Origin: Lysobacterales bacterium
GTDB taxonomy: Bacteria; Pseudomonadota; Gammaproteobacteria; Xanthomonadales; Rhodanobacteraceae
Direction of reading: 5' to 3'
Length of the DNA: 8,418 bases
NCBI GenBank assembly: GCA_013298265.1
Contig: JAAFHE010000128.1
Span: 1-8,418 of the forward strand
Shown: piece after piece, positions 1 through 7,315 of the stretch
Numbering within the stretch: position 1 is the first letter of the stretch
Layout: every line of letters begins with the position of its first letter
Position numbers and translations under genes: made by a program
Notes under the pieces: model-generated
What the model was told of the DNA's origin: nothing
Database searches by the model: none
Seen by the model: only the letters and a program-made list of their open reading frames with translations

Positions 1-325
1 CCGCAGCAGCGGTTGCGGTCGCGCTCTTGCGGCTCCTCGTGCCCGGCGCGGCAACAACGGGTGCTGCTTCTTTGCGCGCGCGCGCGACGGATTCGGTACT
101 GGCCGCAGGCCTGCGCGGCTTGGACGACGCCGTCTTTGGCGGCGCTCCGGCGGCGGCTATCGCCGCCATCTTGCGTACCGCGGATGCCTTCGGTGCGGCA
201 CCGCCGACGGCAGGTTCTTCGGTGGAACGCTTGCCGCGTACGGCAGCAGTGTCCGGCATCCAGCCGGGCCGCGCGCCCTTCTTGTCGGGGCCGCGCGAAG
301 TTGATGGTGTCCGTGATTTCTTCAT
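1..325 (-). CDS. Basic Ala/Lys/Arg-rich N-terminus, probably ribonuclease R (partial)
   Basis: An open frame runs on the minus strand from ATG at 325 off the left edge, with 108 codons visible and no stop. A GAGAG ribosome site lies 5 nt upstream (331-335). The protein starts MKKSRTPSTSRGPDKK and carries PGWMPD at residues 20-25. It then becomes low-complexity sequence rich in Ala, Pro, Ser and basic residues, with about 23 Lys/Arg against 6 Asp/Glu and no visible fold. The family assignment rests on context: in many gammaproteobacteria rnr (3'-5' exoribonuclease R) follows purA, and RNase R often has a basic, disordered extension before its cold-shock and RNB domains. Those domains would lie outside the window. 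Alternatives are another nucleic-acid-binding protein or a histone H1-like protein. I am fairly sure it is coding and only moderately sure it is rnr. Confidence 0.6.
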   Translation of the reverse strand, partial: MKKSRTPSTSRGPDKKGARPGWMPDTAAVRGKRSTEEPAVGGAAPKASAVRKMAAIAAAGAPPKTASSKPRRPAASTESVARARKEAAPVVAAPGTRSRKSATATAAA

Positions 326-385
326 GTGTTCTCTCGTTGAATGGAATCAGCCTCGCCCACCTGCGCAGCGAATGCAAGCAAAGCG

Positions 386-414
386 TTGACAAGGTCGTCG
401 ACGCTCCATATAGT
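386..414 (+). promoter_or_regulatory. Sigma70 promoter of tRNA-Leu
   Basis: A perfect -35 box TTGACA (386-391) is followed, after exactly 17 nt, by TATAGT (409-414), one mismatch from the -10 consensus. Initiation is expected near 420-422. The stretch just after the -10 is GC-rich (TTCGCGGCC), as in the discriminators of stringently controlled stable-RNA promoters. The only feature downstream on this strand before the terminator is tRNA-Leu, so the leader would be about 37 nt. Both hexamers and the spacing are read directly; stringent control is inferred. Confidence 0.8.
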
Positions 415-435
415 TCGCGGCCTTCGCGGCGCCTA

Positions 436-457
436 CAGGTGCATGAGCGAAGCACCT

Positions 458-458
<1 letters not shown>
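436..458 (+). other. Leader stem-loop abutting the tRNA-Leu 5' end
   Basis: CAGGTGC (436-442) and GCACCTG (452-458) form a perfect 7-bp stem around a 9-nt loop. The last base of the 3' arm is G+1 of the tRNA, so the hairpin sits directly against, and overlaps by one base, the RNase P cleavage point. It could mark the 5' processing site or compete slightly with the acceptor stem. The pairing is certain; a role in processing is inferred. Confidence 0.5.
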
Positions 459-542
<84 letters not shown>

Positions 543-551
543 GATGAAACA

Positions 552-586
552 CAGAAGGCCCGCCTAGCGCGGGCCTTCTGTCGTTT
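552..586 (+). terminator. Intrinsic terminator after tRNA-Leu
   Basis: CAGAAGGCCCGC (552-563) and GCGGGCCTTCTG (569-580) form a perfect 12-bp GC-rich stem with a 5-nt loop, followed by TCGTTT. It begins 10 nt after the tRNA CCA. The T tail is short, but the stem is strong and the placement is right. The minus-strand side has a TGTTTC tail and might also stop leftward transcripts. Confidence 0.85.
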
Positions 587-634
587 GCGCGCTGCATCGC
601 GGTACCTCGCTTCGTCCCCGCAGAAGGAATCGTC

Positions 635-1192
635 ATGGCCAGCAGTTGTCCGCATTGCAAAGAACGCAGCCTGCATCCGTCACGCATCGAGGCAGACCTG
701 CCGGCGCTGTCCTGCGACGGTTGCGGCGGCAGCCTGCTCTCGCTCGTCGCCTATCGCCACTGGCGCGAGAACCAGCCCGAACCCGCGAACGGCAACGGAG
801 ACGACGGTAGCCTCGACGAAATAAAGGACACGTCCATTGCGCTGTGCTGTCCCAAGTGCCAGCACTTCATGACCAAGTTCCGCGTCAGCGCCGATGCCCG
901 CAACCAGATCGACCTGTGCGTGCATTGCGACGAAGCCTGGCTCGACCGCGGCGAATGGCAGTTGCTCGACCGCCTCGCGCTTGCCGGCAAACTGACCCTT
1001 GTGTTCACCCAGCCGTGGCAGAATCGCGTGCGCTCCACCGAGGCCGAACGCCGCGCCGAGCAGCGATGGAACGAGCGTCTCGGGGACGATTACGTGCGCG
1101 CGCAGGAGATCCGCGAATGGCTGCGCAGCACGCCGCAGGCACGCGAGATTCTCGCCTACGTCAACCAGGTACGCGACGATATCCCGCTATAG
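635..1192 (+). CDS. Double zinc-ribbon protein with zf-TFIIB-like domain
   Basis: This is a 185-aa soluble protein of unknown function. Two Cys4 clusters are visible. The first is C5/C8 (CPHC) with C27/C30 (CDGC). The second is C72/C75 (CPKC) with C95/C98 (CVHC), followed at once by AWLDRGE (101-107). The CxxC...CxxC-x3-WLDxGE pattern is the signature of the zf-TFIIB family (a TFIIB-like zinc ribbon). A hydrophilic linker (about 45-65, Asn/Gly/Asp-rich) separates the ribbons. The C-terminal third (about 133-180) is a charged, helical Arg/Glu-rich segment with no motif I recognise. There is no signal peptide or membrane segment. The start is supported by AGAAGGA (622-628) 6 nt upstream. It stands alone on the plus strand, 48 nt after the tRNA terminator and convergent with the VOC gene. 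The zinc ribbons could bind nucleic acid or protein; the family has no settled function. Confidence 0.9.
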   Translation: MASSCPHCKERSLHPSRIEADLPALSCDGCGGSLLSLVAYRHWRENQPEPANGNGDDGSLDEIKDTSIALCCPKCQHFMTKFRVSADARNQIDLCVHCDEAWLDRGEWQLLDRLALAGKLTLVFTQPWQNRVRSTEAERRAEQRWNERLGDDYVRAQEIREWLRSTPQAREILAYVNQVRDDIPL

Positions 1193-1317
1193 CGCTTGCA
1201 ACGCCCTGGTAGAGCCGGCAGGGAAGCAGTACAGGTTAGACACGCGAGCGCCGCGACGACCGGGCCAACGCGTGTTCCACGATCCCGACCGCATCGCAAG
1301 GACGTTGCCGCGCCGGC

Positions 1318-1734
1318 TCAAACCGGCCCGGGCGGTCCCTTGAGTTCGATCGAGTTGCCTTCGATATCGCTCAGGTACAGCGACGGGCCTGCGCCCTCGG
1401 CACCGTAGCGCGAGCCGTAGTCCCCGGGCTCGACACCGTGCGCCAGCAGATGCGCGCGAATCGCGCCGAGATCGAACGGATCGATGCGCAGGCAGAAGTG
1501 GTCGAGGTTGCGGGCCTCGTCGCCGGGTGCCGCACCGCCGACGCGTCCGAGCTTGCCCTCGACCGTGATGATGTCGATCAGCGACGCACCCGCACGCAAC
1601 TGCACGAGGCCGATGGCGTCCTGCCGCTTCTCGACACTGCAGCCCAGCACCTCGCAGTAGAAGCGCACGAGCGCATCCTGGTCGCGTGCGCGCAACACGA
1701 GATGATCGATTTCTCGAATGCGAAAAGGCGTCAT
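1318..1734 (-). CDS. VOC superfamily (glyoxalase/dioxygenase-fold) protein
   Basis: A 138-aa single-module protein of the vicinal oxygen chelate fold. The N-terminal strand IDHLVLRARD (9-18), then RFYCEVLGC (24-32), is the classic first beta-alpha-beta unit. The second unit starts at LDHFCLRI (77-84), and the C-terminal YLSDIEGNSIEL (120-131) is the usual last hairpin. H11, H79 and E130 occupy the usual metal-ligand positions, with D54 possibly contributing, so a divalent-metal enzyme acting as a dimer is likely. The substrate cannot be read: lyase, dioxygenase and thiol-transferase members share this layout. It is fosfomycin-resistance/glyoxalase-like in shape, but there is no specific evidence for resistance. 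The ATG at 1734 has a weak GAGA-type ribosome site and gives the right N-terminus for the fold. It lies 217 nt downstream of purA on the same strand, and a separate promoter was not identified. Confidence 0.9.
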   Translation of the reverse strand: MTPFRIREIDHLVLRARDQDALVRFYCEVLGCSVEKRQDAIGLVQLRAGASLIDIITVEGKLGRVGGAAPGDEARNLDHFCLRIDPFDLGAIRAHLLAHGVEPGDYGSRYGAEGAGPSLYLSDIEGNSIELKGPPGPV

Positions 1735-1865
1735 GGCAATCTCTGGATCGCGGTTGGGTCGACTGCGACAGCGGCTGCGCAGCCGGCGAATCGACAGTTG
1801 CGCGGCTTCGTCGATGACACCGCGGAACTATCTCTGCGACAGCACGCGGTATCACGTTACAGGCA

Positions 1866-1892
1866 CCGATGCCGACGAACGAGCGGCATCGG
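1866..1892 (-). other. Stem-loop between purA and the VOC gene
   Basis: CCGATGCCG (1866-1874) and CGGCATCGG (1884-1892) form a perfect 9-bp stem around a 9-nt loop, 60 nt past the purA stop. No T run follows on either strand, so it is not a textbook intrinsic terminator. It could protect the purA mRNA 3' end or assist Rho-dependent termination. The rest of the 217-nt gap shows nothing else I can support. Confidence 0.4.
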
Positions 1893-1951
1893 CATGCGTG
1901 CGGTGCGGGCGCGCAGATGCATGAAAGCACCACGCGCGCCCGGCCGCGTTG

Positions 1952-3304
<1,353 letters not shown>

Positions 3305-3334
3305 CCAGAAATCCGCGGCGCCGATGGCCGCCGA

Positions 3335-3354
3335 GCGATCCGCCCGCGGATCGC
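3335..3354 (-). repeat. Near-perfect palindrome after the DUF2065 gene
   Basis: GCGATCCGC (3335-3343) and GCGGATCGC (3346-3354) are perfect inverted arms with a 2-nt centre. The palindrome begins 10 nt past the DUF2065 stop and forms the first of two stem-loops in the 119-nt gap before purA. No T run follows it, so it is more likely an mRNA 3'-end structure or a protein site than an intrinsic terminator. Confidence 0.4.
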
Positions 3355-3363
3355 CGCTGAAAA

Positions 3364-3555
3364 CTAGAACACGCGCCGCACCAGCTGCAGGGCGAGCAGG
3401 CCGACCACGACCATGACCGCACCGGCGATGCGCAGATCGCGCTCGCTCAGGCTTCTCAGCAGGTCGGCCATGCGCTTCCACACAGCCGGCAACGCGAACA
3501 GAAACACTCCCTCGACGACCAGCACCAGGCACAACGCCGTGTTGAGGTCCTTCAC
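3364..3555 (-). CDS. DUF2065 (YjeT-like) small membrane protein
   Basis: A 63-aa protein with two predicted membrane helices, about residues 6-24 and 42-59, joined by a short basic stretch (WKRMADLLRSLSERDLR) that should face the cytoplasm. Size, two-helix layout and the position directly after hflC match the DUF2065 family, whose E. coli member is YjeT. Its function is unknown. Its steady linkage to hflKC suggests a role with the HflKC-FtsH membrane assembly, which is an inference. The start is GTG at 3553-3555, 3 nt past the hflC TAG, and no strong ribosome site is visible, so translation is probably coupled to hflC. The stop is TAG at 3364-3366. Confidence 0.92.
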   Translation of the reverse strand: MKDLNTALCLVLVVEGVFLFALPAVWKRMADLLRSLSERDLRIAGAVMVVVGLLALQLVRRVF

Positions 3556-3558
3556 CGA

Positions 3559-4422
3559 CTACTTGCTGTCGCCAAAATAGCGGAACAGCTCGGACTTCGG
3601 GTCCAGCAGCAGTACGCCATTGCCGTTACGGAACGACTCGCGGTAAGTCTCCAGACTGCGCGTGAAGGCATAGAACTCCGCGTCCTTGCCGTAGGCCTGG
3701 GCATAGATTTCCGCTGCCTTGGCGTCGCCTTCGCCGCGCACGGACTGGGCCGCCTTGTTCGCCTCGGCCAGCAGTACCTGACGCTGGCGGTCGGCGTCGG
3801 CCTGGATCGTCTCGCCGGCTTCCTTGCCGCGCGCGCGCAGGTCGTTGGCAACCTGGGATCGCTCGGCGCGCATGCGATCGTAGACCGACCCAAGCACCGT
3901 GCCTTCTTCCGGGAAGTTGATGCCCTTGATGCGCACATCGACGATCTCGATGCCGAGCGAGCTGCGCGTCGCCTGATTGGCCTTGTCGCGCACATGCGAG
4001 GTGATGTCGACGCGGCCGTCGGCGATCAGCTCATGCAGCGGTCGCGCGTTGAATTCGAAGCGCAGCGCGTCCTTGACGATCGGTGTCAGGCGCAGGGTTG
4101 CCTGGTCCTCGGCACCACCGGAGGCGCCGTAGAAGAGGGTCACGTCGTCGATCTTCCACTTGACGTAGAAGTCGACCAGCACGCTCTTCTTTTCCGAGGT
4201 GAGGTAGCGTTCCGGCTTCGTGTCCAGGCCGAGGATGCGCTTGTCGAAGCGCAACACCTGCTGCACGAACGGCAGCTTCCACTGCAGGCCGGGATCGTAG
4301 CCTGCACGGACGATGCGACCGAACTGCAGCAGCAGGGCGGTCTCGCCTTCGCGCACGATGAATGTGGAATTGACACCGAGCAGCAACAGCAACGCGGCGA
4401 TGAGGGCGGCGAAGGACTTCAT
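3559..4422 (-). CDS. hflC: FtsH modulator HflC (SPFH/band 7)
   Basis: A 287-aa inner-membrane protein, partner of HflK in the large periplasm-facing HflKC assembly that surrounds FtsH and limits its proteolysis of membrane substrates. One N-terminal signal anchor (about 4-19, LIAALLLLLGV) is followed directly by the SPFH/band 7 domain (about 20-185), with typical segments FIVREGETALLLQFG (21-35), PGLQWKLPF (44-52) and the GIEIVDVRIKGINFPEE segment (157-173). A long Ala/Glu/Arg-rich coiled coil (about 183-245) follows, then the C-terminal FTRSLETYRESF region and NGVLLLDPKSELFRYF (268-283), typical of HflC. The length is slightly below that of E. coli HflC. Its ATG overlaps the hflK TGA by 4 nt (ATGA), indicating translational coupling and matched stoichiometry. 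No key segment is missing. Confidence 0.97.
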   Translation of the reverse strand: MKSFAALIAALLLLLGVNSTFIVREGETALLLQFGRIVRAGYDPGLQWKLPFVQQVLRFDKRILGLDTKPERYLTSEKKSVLVDFYVKWKIDDVTLFYGASGGAEDQATLRLTPIVKDALRFEFNARPLHELIADGRVDITSHVRDKANQATRSSLGIEIVDVRIKGINFPEEGTVLGSVYDRMRAERSQVANDLRARGKEAGETIQADADRQRQVLLAEANKAAQSVRGEGDAKAAEIYAQAYGKDAEFYAFTRSLETYRESFRNGNGVLLLDPKSELFRYFGDSK

Positions 4423-5510
4423 TGCTGGGCTCCCGGCGTGGCACGGTTGGCATCGTCGGCGGAGCGCAGCAGCACGCCGGCACCCGGCGAGAAGCTGGTA
4501 GCGGCCGGCACGAGCCTGTCCATGGGCAAGTTGATCAGATTGCGCCCGTTGGTCGAATCGAGCACCTTGACGTTGTCCTTGAGCACCTGCTGCATGGTTT
4601 CGAGATACAGACGCTTGCGCGTGACATCCGGCGCGATCCTGTACTGCGTCACGAGCTGATTGAAGCGGTCGGCATCGCCTTCTGCGCGGGCGATGCGTTC
4701 GGCACGGTAGCCTTCGGCCTCTGCCTTGATGCGTGCAGCCTGGCCGCGCGCTTCGGGCACGACCTTGTTCGCGTAGGCTTGCGCCTCGTTCTCGATCTGC
4801 TGCTTGTTCTCACGCGCATTGGTCACGTCGTCGAAGGACTCCTTGACCTCATGCGGCGGCGCGACCGACTGGAAGTTCACCTCAGTCACCGCGATACCGG
4901 CATCATAGGAATCCAGCGTCGTCTGTAGCACCTTCTTGGTTTCGGCAACGAGCTCGGAGCCCTGCCCCGACAGGATCGTGTCCATCGCGCTGCCGCCGAT
5001 AACCTGGCGCACGGCGCTTTCTGCCGCGTGCTTGATGGTGGGATCCTCGACATCCTTGACGTTGAACAGGTATTTCTGCGCGTCGGAGACCTGATACTGC
5101 ACGTTGAAGTCGATCTGGACGATGTTCTCGTCCTTCGTGAGCATGCGCACGCTGTCAGCGAGCAGGCGCACGTCCTTGATCTTGACCTTGGTCACGGTCT
5201 CGATGGGCCGCGGCCACTTCAGGTTGAAGCCCGGGCTCATGACGCGGGTCTTCTGGCCGAAGCGCTGCACGACGCCAACGTCACGCGCATTGATAACGCT
5301 CCAGCTATCCAGCGCCACCCAGGCGAGCAGGATCGCGACGACAGCTATCACAACGCCGAGGGAACCGGTGTTGCCGCCACTGCCACCACCGAAACCACCG
5401 CCGAACAGGGCTCCGAAGCGTTCGCGCAGGCGGCGCAGCGCGTCCTCAATATCCGGACCTTTCTGATTGCCACGCCAGGGGTCGCGTTTGCCCGGCTCGT
5501 TCCATGCCAT
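4419..5510 (-). CDS. hflK: FtsH modulator HflK (SPFH/band 7)
   Basis: A 363-aa inner-membrane protein that pairs with HflC to cage FtsH. The cytoplasmic HflK_N region is at the front (MAWNEPG, DPW at 10-12, then IEDALRRLRERF), followed by a Gly-rich linker (37-50), one membrane helix (about 51-70), the SPFH/band 7 domain (about 72-235), an Ala/Glu-rich coiled coil (about 236-285) and the conserved YRIAPDVTRKRLYLETM segment (290-306). The tail ends in an Ala/Asp-rich disordered stretch. ATG at 5510 gives the conserved MAWNEPG start; a GAGG site lies about 7 nt upstream. It follows hflX on the same strand, but across a 471-nt non-coding gap, so hflKC probably has its own promoter there. The TGA overlaps hflC. 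Confidence 0.97.
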   Translation of the reverse strand: MAWNEPGKRDPWRGNQKGPDIEDALRRLRERFGALFGGGFGGGSGGNTGSLGVVIAVVAILLAWVALDSWSVINARDVGVVQRFGQKTRVMSPGFNLKWPRPIETVTKVKIKDVRLLADSVRMLTKDENIVQIDFNVQYQVSDAQKYLFNVKDVEDPTIKHAAESAVRQVIGGSAMDTILSGQGSELVAETKKVLQTTLDSYDAGIAVTEVNFQSVAPPHEVKESFDDVTNARENKQQIENEAQAYANKVVPEARGQAARIKAEAEGYRAERIARAEGDADRFNQLVTQYRIAPDVTRKRLYLETMQQVLKDNVKVLDSTNGRNLINLPMDRLVPAATSFSPGAGVLLRSADDANRATPGAQQ

Positions 5511-5670
5511 GAGTAGACCTCGTGATTATCGTGCCGTCTCCGGCGCGCCGTTGGGTATTAGCTGCAGCTTTGTAGGGAATACGGTTGTCCGGCCGGCAAC
5601 CGCGGTGGACGCACGCTGGGCGTGGTCGGGACGGATTGCGGCAGGATTGTACCGGACGAAATCTACCATC

Positions 5671-5712
5671 GGACACGCCGGCGATCCGGCGGAACCTCCG
5701 GACATGCCGGCG
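5671..5712. repeat. Direct repeat pair, GGACAYGCCGGCG
   Basis: GGACACGCCGGCG (5671-5683) and GGACATGCCGGCG (5700-5712) match at 12 of 13 positions and start 29 bp apart, upstream of hflK on the minus strand. The spacing is close to, but not exactly, three helical turns. They could be paired protein sites; GC-rich chance similarity is possible. Confidence 0.35.
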
Positions 5713-5746
5713 TACGTCTCTGAACGTCCAATCGGCCGGGTGAAGC

Positions 5747-5777
5747 GTGATCGCCCAGAACCACCGGTTCTGATCAC
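5747..5777. repeat. Compound inverted repeat upstream of hflK
   Basis: GTGAT (5747-5751) pairs with ATCAC (5773-5777), and CAGAACC (5756-5762) pairs with GGTTCTG (5766-5772) around a 3-nt loop. A 4-nt bulge (5752-5755) sits on one arm. That is 12 bp in all. The CAGAAC/GTTCTG arms recur in the palindrome at 5884-5899. Confidence 0.45.
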
Positions 5778-5883
5778 TCTGAACGCCCAGCGGGCAGGAC
5801 CGGCCAATTGCCTGCGCAGCAAGCGCTTGGCGCTGTTGTGAGGGCCTGATGCTGAGTGCGAAGAGCGACACCGCCCGTTCCTG

Positions 5884-5899
5884 TTCAGAACGTTCTGAA
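5884..5899. repeat. Perfect 16-bp palindrome between hflX and hflK
   Basis: TTCAGAACGTTCTGAA is a perfect, gapless 16-bp palindrome about 83 nt past the hflX stop. Perfect symmetry with no loop suits a dimeric DNA-binding protein better than an RNA hairpin. It shares the CAGAAC/GTTCTG half-site with the inverted repeat at 5747-5777. It does not match the LexA or PurR consensus I know. Confidence 0.45.
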
Positions 5900-5981
5900 G
5901 AACCCTGTCCTAGATCGGGACGGCACTGGCAGACTCAAGTGGCGCGCCGCAAACGGCCCGTGAAAGCGCCGGCCTCCCGAG

Positions 5982-7310
5982 CTACACGTCGCTGTGGAAC
6001 GGCGCCAGCACGGCACCCAGCACCTCGCGCAGATAGCTGCCGTCGCCGCCGGACAGGCCGAACAGCGAGTTCAGCCGCTCGCGCGGTGCATCCAGAGCGA
6101 GTTCCCAGCCACCGTCTTCCGCGGCGTTCTCGTCGGCGACGACGCCGGCCTCGTAGAGGCGCGCGCGCAGACGTCCTTGCGCCGGCGAGACGTACAAAGC
6201 GACGCGGACGCTGTCGCGGCCGATCTGGTCGACGATCGCGTTACGCAGCAGATCGATTCCCGTATCCTGCGCGGCCGAGATCCATACGCGTGGCTGCTGT
6301 CCGCCATCGACGTCGTCGCGGCGCGGCTGCGCACCGTCGATCGTGTCGATCTTGTTGAAAACCTGCACCTGCGGCACATCCGCAGCACCGATCTCGGCGA
6401 GCACCGTGGCTACGTCGGCCATGCGCTGGTCGCGCTCAGGATCACCCGCGTCGATGACGTGTAGCAGCAGGTCGGCGTCGCGCGTCTCCGACAGGGTGGA
6501 CTGGAACGCCGCAACCAGGTCGTGCGGCAGATCGCGAATGAAGCCGACCGTGTCGGCGAGCACGAACGGGCCGCAGGGCAGTCCGTCGATGCGGCGCAGC
6601 GTCGGGTCGAGAGTGGCGAACAATTGGTCGGCCGCATAGACGCCGGCCCCGCTGAGACGATTGAACAGCGTCGACTTGCCCGCATTCGTGTAGCCGACCA
6701 GAGCAACCAGCGGCACCGCGTTGCGCACGCGGCTGCGCCGGGTCTGCTCGCGTTGCTGGGCAGCCTTGTCCAGTCGCTCCTGCAATAGCTGGATACGTCC
6801 GCGCAGGTAGCGCCGATCGAGTTCCAGCTTGGTTTCGCCAGGGCCGCGCAAGCCGATGGAGCCGCCGCGCTGGCTGTCCAGGCCGCTCCAGCCGCGCACC
6901 GCGCGCGTGGCCATATGCTTGAGCTGGGCCAATTCGACCTGCAGCTTGCCTTCGTGCGAGCGGGCGCGCAGCGCGAAGATGTCGAGGATCAGACCCGTGC
7001 GGCCGATCACGCGGCATTCGCAGTATTTTTCCAGATTGCGTTCCTGCACAGGGCTCAGTGCGTGATTGACCAGGATCAGGTCAGCCTCGCTGGCGATCTT
7101 GAGCTCGCGCAGTTCCTCGACCTTGCCGGTGCCGAGCAGGAAGCGCGCGTTGGGCTTGTCGACACGAGCCAGCACGCGGGCGACGACACTGGCTCCGGCG
7201 GACGCGGCGAGCTCAGCGAATTCCTGGAGGCGCGCGTCGACATCGCTGTCGCCTGATCGGCTGGTCTGGACGAGCACGGCGCGCTCACCCTTGGCTGCCC
7301 GGTCAAACAG
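5982..7310 (-). CDS. hflX: Ribosome-associated GTPase HflX
   Basis: A GTPase that binds 50S/70S ribosomes and splits stalled ribosomes, notably under heat stress. Numbered from the CTG start, it has 442 aa (E. coli has 426). The N-terminal HflX domain includes LLGTGKVEELRE (58-69), the NHALSPVQERNLEK region (82-95) and RTGLILDIFALRARSHEGKL (104-123), then GLRGPGET (153-160) and a coiled coil. The G domain has G1 GYTNAGKST (206-214), G3 DTVG (253-256), G4 NKID (319-322) and G5 SAA (345-347), all intact. Start choice: the only ATG/GTG/TTG codon in frame after the upstream stop is GTG at 7277, which would remove FDRAAKGERA. That stretch matches the conserved HflX N-terminus (E. coli MFDRYDAGEQAVLV), so CTG at 7308-7310, 9 nt after GAGGG and 5 nt past the hfq stop, is preferred. 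GTG at 7277 (431 aa) has an AAGGG 8 nt upstream and remains possible. Confidence 0.95.
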   Translation of the reverse strand: MFDRAAKGERAVLVQTSRSGDSDVDARLQEFAELAASAGASVVARVLARVDKPNARFLLGTGKVEELRELKIASEADLILVNHALSPVQERNLEKYCECRVIGRTGLILDIFALRARSHEGKLQVELAQLKHMATRAVRGWSGLDSQRGGSIGLRGPGETKLELDRRYLRGRIQLLQERLDKAAQQREQTRRSRVRNAVPLVALVGYTNAGKSTLFNRLSGAGVYAADQLFATLDPTLRRIDGLPCGPFVLADTVGFIRDLPHDLVAAFQSTLSETRDADLLLHVIDAGDPERDQRMADVATVLAEIGAADVPQVQVFNKIDTIDGAQPRRDDVDGGQQPRVWISAAQDTGIDLLRNAIVDQIGRDSVRVALYVSPAQGRLRARLYEAGVVADENAAEDGGWELALDAPRERLNSLFGLSGGDGSYLREVLGAVLAPFHSDV

Positions 7311-7315
7311 GGCGG

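Larger units (their letters stand above)
5511..5981 (-). other. 471-nt non-coding hflX-hflK gap with repeats and palindromes
   Basis: No open frame here looks like a gene: the frames on either strand start without ribosome sites and encode Arg/Pro-rich sequence resembling no family I know. What it does hold is a cluster of inverted and direct repeats listed separately (5671-5712, 5747-5777, 5884-5899), plus CTCTGAACGTCC at 5718-5729 and CTCTGAACGCCC at 5777-5788. A -10-like TACAAT reads on the minus strand at 5651-5646, but the -35 position is poor, so the hflK promoter is only a guess. No T-tailed terminator was found after hflX. Confidence 0.5.

Noticed and set aside
27..389. 120-codon plus-strand open frame opposite the presumed rnr start
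   Set aside because: It is an Ala-rich mirror of the basic minus-strand protein, has no ribosome site, and runs into the tRNA promoter. The minus frame has a ribosome site and a plausible RNase R-like N-terminus.
1193..1317. Terminator between the convergent zinc-ribbon and VOC genes
   Set aside because: Only loose pairings (an ACACGCG/CGCGTGT pair with a long loop, and a 5-bp GCCGG/CCGGC stem over the VOC stop) and no T run on either strand.
1187..1933. 248-codon minus-strand open frame covering the VOC gene
   Set aside because: It is another frame of the VOC region. Its protein is Arg/Ala/Cys-rich without recognisable motifs, whereas the 1318-1734 frame has clear VOC motifs and metal ligands.
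5640..5680. TACAAT (minus, 5651-5646) as a full hflK promoter
   Set aside because: The -10 match is good, but the sequence 16-18 nt upstream is far from TTGACA. It is mentioned only as a weak candidate.
5467..5841. Open frames of 98-141 codons in the hflX-hflK gap
   Set aside because: No convincing ribosome sites, Arg/Pro-rich composition and no resemblance to a family I know. They are typical chance frames in GC-rich DNA.
5982..6464. Long plus-strand frames opposite hflX and other hfl genes
   Set aside because: They are antisense shadows of genes with complete, conserved motifs on the minus strand.
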